Part shown: positions 34,614-45,349 of the stretch, in pieces | How positions within the stretch are numbered: the first letter of the stretch is position 1 | Layout of the letters: every line of letters begins with the position of its first letter | Source: Talpa occidentalis | Taxonomy: Eukaryota > Chordata > Mammalia > Eulipotyphla > Talpidae | Direction: 5' to 3' | Assembly: GCF_014898055.3 (NCBI RefSeq) | Contig: NW_023605083.1 | Coordinates: 89,993,721 to 90,057,720, forward strand | DNA: 64,000 bases | Translations under genes and position numbers: made by a program | The notes under the pieces: model-generated | The model's input: the letters and a program-made list of their open reading frames with translations, nothing else | The model's database searches: none | Told to the model about the DNA's origin: nothing

Positions 34614-35390
34614 TGCCACAAGCCAGCCGCAGCAGCCTGGGTATCAGGGGTTCCTGAAGGATGGGAGAGCGTCGGTGCAATCAGAGAAAGAGCATAAGGA
34701 AGACACAGACACAAGTGTTTCGTGCTAGTATCTCCTGCTGAGGGTCTCAGCGGGTCTTTATTTATACATTAAAGCAAGCATAAGATAACATCAGTATATG
34801 CATTAAAGTAAAGCAGAAACAATTAATACATTCCTTTCCCATGGACATCTGGCATCTACATGCACTCTAAAGAAAAGTGCCCTTTAGGGTTAATAGATAA
34901 AGGAATTATACTGAACTTCATTACTAGGTTAGTCAATCATTTAAAACAGGGGATAATCATCAGTGCACATCCTTTCACTAAAGTTGTGTCATCAAAGACT
35001 ATCTATATCTTTATGGCCTCCAGTTGGAAGTCAGCAGCATGGAGTCAATCAGTAGTGTCTCCTGTTTGCTAGACTCTCATTCTCTTAAATCATCAAGTTT
35101 CAACTAAACTTCTAAGAGGTACAAGGGTCAGGAGCTTAAAACAAATTCTCAGTGTGTTTTGTTGAGTATGCTCACCCACCTAGTGTCCTCCAGTGTGCCT
35201 TAGCCCAATTCAATGTTTAATCAGAACTTTAACTACGCAAATAGGTTATTTGCTCCTGTGGCCAAGAACAAAAGGTAGAGAACATATGCAGGTTATGACA
35301 AGATCTTCAGCCCCATGGTGTGAGGCACGGGGGTTCTTCAGCCCCATAGTGTGGGGCAGTCAACCTGCTGCGGTAATAGCAGCCCCCGCA
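34614..35390 (-). mobile_element. 3' LTR of class II ERV inserted in the outer L1
   Basis: An LTR of about 777 bp with TG...CA ends, minus orientation, preceded on its right by a purine-rich tract. Its left flank atgagt (34,608-34,613) reappears after the partner LTR at 40,585-40,590. A 6-bp duplication is what class II ERVs make. Confidence 0.88.
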
Positions 35391-35707
35391 GTTCGCCCTT
35401 TTTTGTTTTTGGCCAGCATTTGCAAAGTTTTTACCTCAATATGAGTTTGTTTAATGGCTCTAAAAAGGAGCTTAACAATAAGTGGGAGGAGAAAAAGGAG
35501 AAGCATGAAAACAAACACCACGAGACCTATGGAAATGAAGGAGGGGAGCCAGGCAGACTTGATCGTAAAATGCTGTAAAGTAGCCAGAAAGGAGTCAGCC
35601 ACTACTGCAGGAGTAGAAGTGGGTGTATAGGCAAGGCTAATAGCCTGAATGTCATCCTGAAGAGACAAAAGGTCTAAGGAGACATTAGTGTTATCCCAGA
35701 TGCCCAA
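35391..35707 (-). pseudogene. Betaretrovirus-like env transmembrane C-terminus
   Basis: Minus frame (ORF 35,360-35,707) shows an extracellular heptad stretch (VSLDLLSLQDDIQ), a 20-plus-residue membrane segment and a basic cytoplasmic tail with Lys/Arg near the end. It stops in the LTR. No surface subunit remains because the interior of the provirus is mostly deleted. The membrane segment includes 'VFVFMLLLFLLPLIVKLLF'. Confidence 0.8.
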
Positions 35708-37225
35708 AAGGTGATTTTTAACATTATTCCACGAAACAGAGATGAATTATGAACATGTGGAGTAACGCAAATCCATTTATAATCAGAGTGACATCTAGTG
35801 GTAAGATGTGTTTTATTTTTTTTTTATGTTACACTTTTATTTATTTATTTATTTATTTATTTTTAATGTTCTAAATTATTTAGTTATTCAATGTTTAAGA
35901 ATTCCCATGAAAAGCATCTTTTCAAAGATGATCTTTAAAGTTACTTGGGGTAATTTTTTTTAAATAAATTTTATTTTTATATTCCCCATACAATTGCAAT
36001 CCCCTTATTTTGACCCCAATCCCTCCCCCCCCACCCCCCACCCCCCATAGAGTGTCTCTGGTTCATAGTTTTTTGTTGATTTTGATTTTCACTTTCTTAT
36101 AGTTATTCATTTTCCTGGTCCCTTATTTAAGTTTTCTAGATTCCTGCTATGAGTGAGACCATCCGGTATTTTTCTTTTTCTTTCTGGCTTATTTCGCTGA
36201 GCATGATCTCTTCCAGCTCCATCCATGTTGCTGCAAATTGCATGTGTTTATCTTTTTTGAATGCTGAGTAATATTCCATGGTGTATATGTACCACATTTT
36301 CTTGATCTAGTCATCTATTTTTGGGTATTTGGGTTGTTTCCAAAGCTTAGCTATTGTAAATAGTGCTGCTATAAACATAGGGATGCAGGTGTTCTTTGGA
36401 ATTGATGTTTCTGTGTCCTTTGGGTAAATACCTAGGAGTGGAATTGCTGGATCATATGGAAGCTCTATGTTTAGTAGGTCCAGAAATCTCCATACAGCTC
36501 TCCATAGTGGTTGGAGCAGTTTGCACTCCCACCAACAGTGCAGAAGAGTTCCTTTTTCTCCACACCCTCGCCAACATTTGTTGTTGCTAGTTTTTTTAAT
36601 ATGTGCCATTCTCACTGGTGTGAGATGGTATCTCATGGTAGTTTTGATTTGCATTTCCCTGATGACAAGTGATGTTGAACATTTCTTCATATGCCTGTTG
36701 GCCATTTGCATTTCCTCTTCAGAGATGTTTCTTTTTAGCTCTTCTGCCCATTTGTTGACTGGATTATTTTCTTTGTTGTTGAGTCTCATCAGCTCTTTGC
36801 AGATTTTTGTGATCAGTCCTTTATCATTAGTGTTGTGTGCAAAAATGTTCTCCCAGCTGGTGGGGTTTCTCTTTGTTTTTGTTATTGTCTCTTTTGCTGT
36901 GCAGAAGCTCTTTAATTTGATGTAGTCCCAGCTGTTGATCTTTGTCTTCACTATCACTGCTTTGGGTGATGTGTCTGTAAAGATGTCTTTGATGTGCATA
37001 TCACGTAGTGTTTCACCTGTATTTCCTTCTATGTATTTTATGGTTTCAGGTCTTATGTCTAGTTCTTTAATCCATTTTGAGTTGATTTTTGTGTATGGTG
37101 TGAGGTAGTGGTCAAGCTTCATTCTTTTGCATGTAGCGACCCAGTTTTCCCAGCACCATTTATTGAACAAACTTTCTTTGCTCCAATACATAGTCTTTGT
37201 TCCTTTGTCAAAGATTAGTTGACCA

Positions 37226-37515
37226 GGGCCTCCCCGGTGGTGCAGCGGTTGAGTGCTGGGTTGCAAAGCTGCCCGCAGCCTATGCGGCGCAGGTTCAATC
37301 CCCTGGCTGCTCCCTGGCCACAAGAGGAGGGTCCCGCGTGGTGCGCAGACCTCTCTTGCCGTCCACTGCTCCCCTCAGCAGTGTACTTCGGTCCTTCTGC
37401 CTGCTCTGCTCCCCGCTCTGGTGAATTCTCTTACCCGCCCGTGCTTCTGACTGTACCCAGTGCTTGTATGTATAAACAAACAAACAAATAAATAAATAAA
37501 TCTTTAAAAAAAAAA
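37226..37515 (+). mobile_element. tRNA-derived SINE, sense, in inner L1
   Basis: Sense SINE with perfect target duplication aaagattagttgacca at 37,210-37,225 and 37,516-37,531. It is the youngest layer of this nest. Confidence 0.96.
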
Positions 37516-38522
37516 AAAGATTAGTTGACCATAAATCTGTGGGTTTATTTCTGGATTTTCTATTCAATTCCATTGGTCTGTGTGTCTGTTCTTGTTCCAA
37601 TACCATGCATTTTTGATGATTATGGCTTTGTAGTATAGTCTGAAGTCTGGGAGTGTGATGCCTCCATTCCCTTCTGTTTTTTTCAGGAGAGCTTTGGCTA
37701 TTCATGGTTTTTGGTGATTCCATATGAACTTCATCAATAATTGTTCTATTTCTTTGAAGAATGACATTGAAATTTTTATTGAAATAGCATTGAATCTGTA
37801 TATTGCTTTTGGTAGGATGGCCATTTTCATAATGTTTATTCTTCCAAGCCAAGAGCAGGGGATGTCTTTCCATTTCTTTGTGTCTTCTTCTATTTCTTTT
37901 AACAGTGTTTTGTAGTTTTCTTTGTATAGATCCTTTACCTCTTTTGTTAGATTTATTCCCAAGTATTTGATTTTTTTTTGTTTTGATAATAAAAGGGATG
38001 GTTTTTTTTGTTTTCTTCTTCTTCAGATTTATTGTTTGTGTATAGGAAGGCTACTGACTTTTGCGTGTTGATTTTGTATCCTGCCACTTTACTGAACTGA
38101 TTGATGAATTGAATTAGTTTTTCTGTGGAGTTTTTGGGGTTCTCTATGTATATTATCATATCATCTGCAAATAGTGATAGTTTGACTTCTTTTCCTATTT
38201 GGATTCCTTGTATGTCTTTCTCTTGTCTTATTGCTCTGGCTAGGACTTCCAGTATTATATTGAAAAGCAGTGGTGAGAGTGGACATCCTTATATTGTTCT
38301 AGATCTTAATGGAAATGCTTTCAACTTTTCACCATTGAGAATGATACTGGCTGTTGGCTTGTCATATATGGCCTTTATGATGTTGAGGTATGTTCCTTGT
38401 ATCCCAAGAATTTCAAGGGCTTTTATCATGAATGGATGTTGCACTTTGTCAAAACCTTTCTCAGCATCGATTGATATTATCATATGGTTTTTATATTTCT
38501 TTTTGTTGATGTGTTGGATAAC

Positions 38523-38690
38523 GTTGAAACCAAGAGCTGGTTCTTCAAAAAAATCAATAAAATAGACAAACCCCTAGCCAGGCTCACAAAGAAAAAAGGG
38601 AGAAAGCACAAATAAACAGGATCATAAATGATTCCTTTTTTTTAGTCTATTTGCTTGTAGGATTATTTTCTGCCAAGCTGATTGATTTTC
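38523..38690. repeat. Scrambled inverted patch inside inner L1
   Basis: Positions 38,523-38,630 are the reverse complement of the L1 segment at about 39.23-39.35 kb, placed in the middle of otherwise collinear antisense ORF2. Then 38,634-38,680 repeats a block found at 40.71-40.75 kb (tctatttgcttgtaggatt). The normal ORF2 sequence resumes right after. Confidence 0.75.
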
Positions 38691-40322
38691 AGATGTTGAA
38701 CCATCCTTGTGTCCCTGGCATGAGTCTTACTTGGTCGTGGTGAATTATCTTATGGATATATTGTTGGATTCTGATAGCTGAAATTTTATTGAGGATTTTT
38801 GCATCAGTGTTCATTAGGGAGATTGGCCTGTAGTTTTCCTTTTTTGTGTTGTCCTTGTTCGGTTTTGGTATTAGTGTAATGTTGGCTTCATAGAACGTGT
38901 TTGGTATTATCCCTTCCTTCTCAAATTTTGGAAGAGTTTGTGAAGGATAGGCACTAATTCGTCTCTGAATGTTTGGTAGAATTCATTTGTAAATCCATCA
39001 GGTCCTGGGCTTTTGTTTTTGGGGAGGTTTTTGATTACCATTTCAAATTCGCTGCTTGTAATTGGTCTGTTTAGGTGTTCTATTTCTTCTTTGTCTAGCT
39101 TTGGGTGATTGTAGAGTTGTAGGAATTTGTCCATCTCCTCTAGATTGTTGAACTTGTTTCCATATAACTGTTCATAGTAGGTACTGATTATTTTTTTGAT
39201 TTCTGCTGTGTCCATTGTGATTTCTCCTCTTTCATTTATGATCCTGTTTATTTGTGCTTTCTCCCTTTTTTCCTTTGTGAGCCTGGCTAGGGGTTTGTCT
39301 ATTTTAATGATTTTTTCGAAGAACCAGCTCTTGGTTTCATTGATCTTTTGGATTGTTTTTTTAGTTTCAATTTCATTTATTTCTGCTTTGGTTTTTATTA
39401 TTTCTTTTCTTCTACTGGTTTTGGGGGGTTTTTTTGTTGTTCTTTTTCTAGATCTTTGAGCTTCGAGATTAGGTTGTTTCTTTGAGTTCTTTCTTGTTTC
39501 TTGATGTGAGCTTCTATTGCTATATATTTTCCTCTTATTACTGCTTTTGCTGCATCCCATACATTTAGGAAATTGATGTCCTCGTTGTCATTCAATTCAA
39601 CGAATTTTTTAATTTCTTCTTTGATCTCCTCATTGGTCCAATGGTCTTTCAGTAGTGTGGTTTCAATCTCCATGAGATAGGAGAGTTCCTTGCCTTCTTT
39701 TAATGGTTTATTTCTAGTTTGATGCCTTCATGGTCAGAAAAGATGGTTGGTATCATTTCAATCTTGGTGTATATCTGTTGATGTTTGTCTTGTGTCCCAG
39801 TATGTGATCGATCCTGGAGAATGATCTGAGTGCGCTTGAGAAAAATGTGTACTCAGATTTTTTTGGGTTTAGTGTTCTATAGATGTCTGTTAAGCCCAAG
39901 TGCTCTAGGTCCTTATTCAGAGCTTTAGTGTCTTTATTTATTTTTTGTCTTGTTGATCTATCCATTGTTGATAGCGGTGTGTTGAAGTCTCCCACTACGT
40001 ATGTGTTTTCTCTGATGTCTGTTTTCAGAGATGACAATAGTTGTCTGATATATTTTGGTGCTCCTTCATTTGGTGAATATATGTTAATGAGTGTTATTTC
40101 TTCTTGAAGTATTGTCCCCTTGATCATAATGTAGTGACTGTTGGGGTCTCTTTTTATCTTTTTGAGTTTGAAATCTGTTTTATCTGATGTAAGTATAGCT
40201 GTTCCTGCTTTCTTTTTTTGTTCCATTTGCTTGTAGGATTGTTTTCCATCCTTTAACTTTGAGTCTATTTTTGTAAGATGTGTTTTAATATGCTGAATTT
40301 GATTACCAATATATAAAAGTGT

Positions 40323-40584
40323 GGTCAGGAGCTGAAAACAAATTCTCAGCATGTTTTATTGAGCATGCTCACCCACCTAGTCTCCTCCAGTGTGCCTTAG
40401 CCCAATTCAATGTTATTTGCTCCTGTGGCCAAGAACAAAAGGTAGAGAACGTATGCAGGTTATGACAGGATTTCAGCCCCATGGTATGAGGCACAGGGGG
40501 TTCTTTGGCCCCTCAGTATGAGGCAGTTTCTTTGGCCCCACGGTATGAGGCAGTCAACCTGCTGCAGTAATAGGAGCCCCCACA
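40323..40584 (-). mobile_element. 5' LTR remnant of the class II ERV
   Basis: Matches parts of 34,614-35,390 in the same orientation, ends ...cccccaca, and is followed by the second atgagt duplication at 40,585. It is truncated at its left, so the provirus has lost most of its interior and one end of this LTR. Confidence 0.8.
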
Positions 40585-40752
40585 ATGAGTATTATATCTT
40601 CCTAATGCATTGTCCCCTTGATCATAATGTAGTGTCCATCTTTGTCTCTTTTTACCTTTTTTTAATTTGAAGTCTATTTCATTTGATATAAGTATAGCTG
40701 TTCCTGCCTTCTTTTTTTTTAGTCTATTTGCTTGTAGGATTGTTTTCTGCCA
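40585..40752 (-). mobile_element. Outer L1, endonuclease remnant
   Basis: Continues the outer L1 after the ERV, reading the endonuclease-region sequence also present at about 40.09-40.25 kb in the inner L1. At 40,752 it is cut and joined to the L1-5'UTR-like stretch; the ORF1 region is absent. Confidence 0.75.
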
Positions 40753-42037
40753 GAGACCTGTACTTACTGTCCTCTGCTTTTCCCCTGAAGTTCTCTGAGA
40801 AACAGAGATGGGGAGGGGAACATGTCAACTCAGGGACTATTGCTCACACTGGGTTCTGTGTCTGCCCAGTGTTCACCCGGTGCTGTGCCTTCCATTATAT
40901 ATGCATTTTCTTTAATATCCGAGTTGATTCTGTGCCCTGATTTCTGAGCTCTAGGTCTCAGTCCCAGGGCACTGAGATCCAAAACACCAGTTGTCACCCT
41001 GTGCAGTGCCCAATGTTATGGCACATCCCACGCCCCAAATCCTGTGCCTGGCTCTTAGTTCAGAACGGGGCTTGCTCCAGGCCTTGTTTCCCTTCTTACT
41101 CCCATTTATGTGGCCCACCCCATCTCAGAGCCCAATGTAGTTTTGGAATCCCTGGCTTCCACTACTAGGAGGTTGGTAATTTTGTTCCCATCGCTAGGTG
41201 GCACCAAGTTCTTTCCTAGTATCCTTCCAGAGTTGTGCTTTTTCCTCCCAGGTCTCTGGGGAACTGAGTGGGGATGGAATGGAATGGCTCAAAGGCGTGG
41301 GGTGCTGTGTCTGTCCTGTGCTGCACGTCGTGGGGATCCCACACTCCAAATTTCATGCCCCAGTTCTCAGTTCCGAAGTCTTTAGATCTGGGACACGGGA
41401 GGTAACCTAGTTCAGCGTCTGCAGAAATGGCACCTTTTCACCCTGCTCCCCTGTCCTGGAGCTTGGTTTTTGATTACTCAGTGAGGGTCATTCACCTCAG
41501 TGCTTGGTCCCGCGTATCTCCCCACAAACCTAGGTCGTGGGGACCTGGGCAGCTGCAATCTGCGTGTTTTTCGAGCGCCCACGCGCTTTCTGCACAAACT
41601 TACCAGCTGGCCTTGGGCTATTTGCAGGTCTGTCTCTCCACAGAGTCCTTATCTTCTAATGGCGCCCAGAGCCCTTCGCTCACTTCCATGGCATTTCCCT
41701 CAAGGTTCTCCACAGTTCCTGTTCGCAGGGTGCGGTGCCTACAGTAGTTCCTTTCCACGCACTGTCCTGCTTGATCACTAGTTTGCTTTTTTTTTTCCCC
41801 CCCCCTGCTTTCTGTTGGCTGGACAGTATTGGTGGGTGGGGGAGGGTGGCAGGGTTCTGATATTTTCCTCTCTTCTCCTCCACTTTTATTGCAACTTTCC
41901 TCTTCAGGCAGTTTGCCAGAGTTGGCCTTGTATCTCCATGTCCCGGTTCTTGGACCTGCCACTTTTCCTCCCTATTAATCCTTTTTATGGGAGAACTTAC
42001 TCCCAGTGTTTCTCTGCAACATGTTGATCCTCACTCT
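40753..42037 (-). mobile_element. L1 5'UTR-like region (antisense)
   Basis: About 1.3 kb of GC-richer sequence with several long but meaningless frames on both strands. Read on the minus strand it has the look of a mammalian L1 5'UTR/promoter (near its 5' end 'gaggatcaacatgttgcag', later 'gggcgccattagaagataag'), and it adjoins endonuclease sequence of an L1. ORF1, which should lie between, is absent. Identification is by resemblance and context; I could not confirm it. Confidence 0.5.
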
Positions 42038-42260
42038 TTGCAGCCTGTCTTCTTCTATGGATCCTTTCCTTCTGGAATGCAACTTTGTTTGGAGAAGGGT
42101 ATAGAGAGCTGGCCATGAATCCTTCACAGGGAAGATTTGGAAGTAAGCAAAATTGCTCATTTCACCTAGACTGGAAAGTTACTTGCACCTGGATTGAAAT
42201 GCTTATCTGATGGGACCTATTACTACAACCATTTGCTTAATTTTTTTTTTCCTCCATCAA
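42038..42260 (-). mobile_element. LTR family B terminus (right border of complex)
   Basis: Matches 11.96-12.195 kb closely by eye and ends ...cctccatca. It is the right-hand border of the inserted complex in U4 and again provides the pyrimidine tract before the exon remnant. Confidence 0.7.
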
Positions 42261-44205
42261 AAGGTTCCGAGAACCCAGGTGGATGGCAGAACAGGGATAG
42301 AAGGTCTCAGCGTCAACAGAATATGATCTTGATTTTGGTTTCACTTCTCATCCCAAGTGAGTAGACAAAGTTCCCTCTCCAGGATGTCTATCTTCTGATA
42401 TCCCCACCACCTCTGAGCCCTTGCCCCCCTCCCTGGACCCTCCTAGACCTTCTTCTAGTCAGTGACTGGGGCCCACTCTATAAAGGGGAGATCCCGGACC
42501 AGAGGAGGCAGCGCTTACAGGACCCTTCACCTGACAAGTGCATGCCCAGCACCCCATGTGCCCTCACCTGCCCAGGAGAGGTGCTCAGAGCCCAGAGAGG
42601 AGGAGGCTGACTGAGAGGATGTGTCCTGTTGCCAATGATATAGTAGATTGTGTCCCTTGGGAGGACTAGGCCTGCAGGCTGCCTTAAGAGAGGTGGGTTG
42701 GGGTTTTTTTTGTTGTTGTTGTTCATTCCTTGGTTTGTTTGTTCTTTTGCTAAATCTCTATTGAGATGAATCTACTCTGCACTACAGGCTCTTCTGGGTC
42801 TCTGAAGATGATATTGGTGTGTTTATTCTTGTCAAAGTTCAGGGGAGGTTAAAAGTATATATTCGTAGAAAGAACAGCAAGGCCTGATATTGTCTTCATG
42901 GCACACCGAGGGAAGGGTAGAAAAAGAAGAGAGAGGACGAAACTGCATAGACTGGAGTATATTTAACAAAAGATTTCAGATATTACTGTTCGGTGCACAG
43001 ATTTATCTCAGGCTTCCAGGGAGAGGGGCTGAGATTAAGTTCCTCACTAAAGCCAGGATTTCATCAATCCTGCCTACGCAATGAAACCAAAAAATAGAAA
43101 GCCTTTTCAGGCTAGAGTTTCCTTGTTGGTGGAACATAGAAGGGCTGGAAGGGGCACACCTGGACAGGTCTCAGGAGCCCCTGTTCCCCCCACCCCTCAC
43201 CCTGTGCTGAGTCCCTTTGTGGGTACTAAGCCAGAAACCTGCACCCTAAACCAGTAAGGAGACTGCTCCTGAGTCCTGCGATTCAGCCTAGGAAACTATC
43301 AAACTGGAGTGGATTTGTGGGTTTGTAAGGTCTACGGAGTTTGTCAACAGGATGAACAAACAGAGTGGATGATAAGGCACTTCATTGGCAACTGCCTTCT
43401 GAAGCGGACAGCAGTGTGTGGTATAGGATTAAGCCCTTGAACCCCTGGATCCTGTGCTGAGTAAGGGCAGTTCATGTCAGTATTTCATTGAGTTGTAGGA
43501 CACCAGCTGGGTATCCTAGAGAAAACAACACAAACCCTCTTCCAGAATAAACTTCTCTACACACGGAGTCTTAGGGTCCTCAGTGGAGGCTCAAATTCCT
43601 GGCATCACCCTTTCTTTAGGGCAGCACATCCAGCTCCTGCTGGACCTGACTGTCAGAATGTCCTCCAGTGGGTATTGTCCATTAAAAATAGAAGTAATCA
43701 TTATATAAAATGTTTAAAGTTTTCGACGAGCTGTTGCTGAAATTTTGCCACTTGGCTTACCTAAGATGGCCCATTTGACAGGTGAGCAAAGTGAGACTAA
43801 GGGCAATGAATCAGTCACCCAAGGAGTCAGTGTCTAAGCAAGTCTGAGCTGAAAGCTCCTCAGGCCTGGCTCCTCCAGCCCAGGTCAAGCCAGGAACCTC
43901 CAGAAACAATTCCCCAACAGGAAAGCATCCGCGGATGTCACTCTTGCACCCGCTGTCCCCAGCTGTGCTTCATGTGGGAATGTTGATTCACTGAGTGCTG
44001 AGCTGCCGTAGAGCACCCCTGGCCTGGAACACACACAGCTCAGTGCCCCTCATACATGGCAGGATTTGCAACGGGGCCCAGGAAACCCTGAAATCCAGGA
44101 GGGGCTGGAACAATGTTCCCTGGGACTGCTGTAGTTTCCTTCTGACAGCTGCACTGCACCCCACACCTACATCCCTAGAAAGCACACACCCAGCTCTACA
44201 TGTAG
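42261..44205 (+). repeat. Tandem unit U4, right part (internal deletion)
   Basis: Starts in the exon, runs to 42,611 in the MIR block and then jumps straight to the 'aggcctgcaggctgcctt' region, so about 1.5 kb (CTG tract, conserved block and old L1 scrap) are missing. It then continues normally to the MIR landmark at 43.77 kb and the next unit. Confidence 0.85.
42264..42356 (+). CDS. Candidate exon E4 remnant (LTR-supplied acceptor)
   Basis: A 93-nt stretch from an acceptor ...catcaaaag to the donor gtgagtag, open in phase 1. Its product begins with Arg/Gln-rich residues and ends with a hydrophobic run (MILILVSLLI). Its original 5' end (17 nt at 23,326-23,342) is 18.9 kb upstream, so the exon is split, and what remains could function only if spliced from the LTR-derived acceptor. 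I rate it as a broken exon. Confidence 0.25.
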
Positions 44206-44699
44206 GTTGGGGGCAGGGGCGCACCTGAAAGCACCTGCACCTGTATGCTCCAGGGCTCCCTGCCCAGGATGGTGAGCACTATGATTCTACTACCTGTTCT
44301 GCCTGTGGAGGTGCCTGATGTGGGTGTCCTGCTCTGAATCTTGCCCTTGGCAGGCCTGCCCTGACCCTTCCGCTCCCCCAGTGTGGTTTCCACTGGGTGA
44401 CTTCCTGCTCTGGCTGCTTGAGGCCTGTTCTTCTCATTTGGTGTCCCAGGGCCAGGAGAGGTTTGAGGAGACCTGGGGGTGCATGCTCTGAGCTCGAAAC
44501 CTGAAACCTACACCTCTTATTTGCAACAAAACTCAAGCTTACAACCCCAGAGTCCAGGCCCAGAGCAGGAAGACTCAGAGGATACAGAATGGTGACTGTC
44601 ACCCCACCCCACTCACCCTCCCACCCTATCAGGGATACTGAATGATGCCTCCCCTCCCCCGATCCCAGGTCTCCTGACCTTTTCCAGTGTCTCCCACTC

Positions 44700-44940
44700 T
44701 GCCGATGACCAGCCTTGGCAAAATGTCATGTCAGGAGTTCCTGAAAGGATGAGACGGTGTCGGCGAAAACTTAAGGGCTAAGGGGAAGGGGATGAGGTAA
44801 TGAGAAAATACTTTCACCTCATTGAGTGTCAGTGTCTCCTCACTACCTCATCCCCTTCCCCTTAACCCTTAAGTTTTCACCGATGCCATCTCATCCTTTC
44901 AGGGACTCCTGACACAACATTTTGCTGAGGCTGGTCGTCG
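44700..44940. repeat. Near-perfect inverted repeat (hairpin) in the LTR
   Basis: The arms 44,700-44,804 and about 44,839-44,940 are reverse complements with roughly 90% identity by eye, separated by some 34 bp. It looks like two LTR pieces joined head to head. Confidence 0.85.
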
Positions 44941-44944
44941 ACAA

Positions 44945-44962
44945 GTGAGCCCGAACAGGGAC
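44945..44962 (+). other. Primer-binding site, tRNA-Lys3 type
   Basis: Reads gtgagcccgaacagggac, matching the Lys3 primer site (TGGCGCCCGAACAGGGAC) apart from a few 5' positions. It lies directly after the LTR-like sequence and before the gag remnant. Confidence 0.75.
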
Positions 44963-45106
44963 CTGAAAGGTAAGCTTTCTTTCCTTTACGGGGACAGCTA
45001 GGATCTGCTCATAGGGTAGGGCGCATACCTCCCTGTGGAGGAAAAACAGGGGAGAGAGGAGCAGTAATCAAGAACTGGACAAGTGGGTGTCATATTTTGA
45101 GAAGTT

Positions 45107-45340
45107 ATGAGCCATATCCAGTCTAGGGAAAGAGGACTCTTTGTTGATATAATTAAGTATACACTTGCTAAGAGAGGCCTTACGACCTCTCATGCACAAT
45201 TGGCTAGTTTCCTAAATTTTGTTGAAATGTGTTGTCCCTGGTTCCCCAGGGATGGGAGTTTGAATAAAAAAACATGGAGCAAGTTGGGGACTGCCTCTGG
45301 TCTCAGCAAGCAGCTGCCTGGACTTTTTCTCTGGTGTTGA
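45107..45340 (+). pseudogene. gag matrix remnant, class II ERV
   Basis: A plus-strand frame of 77 codons contains the betaretroviral matrix pattern CCPWFPRDGSLNKKTW and ends shortly after. It begins about 145 nt after the primer site, a normal leader spacing. The copy at 1,490-1,813 ends at a similar place, so the truncation is a family property. Confidence 0.65.
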
Positions 45341-45349
45341 GATCACTGG

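Larger units (their letters stand above)
35816..40272 (-). mobile_element. Inner L1 with 3' transduction, antisense
   Basis: An L1 of about 4.45 kb in minus orientation inserted into the class II ERV, with a perfect 15-bp target duplication gtaagatgtgtttta at 35,801-35,815 and 40,273-40,287. On the minus strand it runs from within the ORF2p endonuclease domain (GDFNTPLSTMDRST, DHILGHK) through reverse transcriptase to the C-terminus and 3'UTR. Beyond the normal 3' end (about 35,958) lie ~130 bp of extra sequence before the final poly-T at 35,816-35,825. Frameshifts are present, so it is inactive. It contains a SINE (37,226-37,515) and a scrambled patch near 38.5 kb. Confidence 0.9.

Noticed and set aside
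36307..37323. A 338-codon minus-strand frame, the longest in the window, as a host gene.
   Set aside because: It is L1 ORF2p C-terminal sequence with a SINE-derived N-terminal extension.
41110..41962. Several frames of 90-115 codons on both strands in GC-richer DNA, suggestive of a small gene.
   Set aside because: Overlapping frames on both strands with no shared motif; the block looks like an L1 5'UTR, which is GC-rich and often open by chance.
44700..44940. The long hairpin read as a microRNA precursor or a CRISPR-like repeat.
   Set aside because: It is made of two LTR pieces head to head, is far longer than a pre-miRNA and occurs once; no array of spaced repeats exists.
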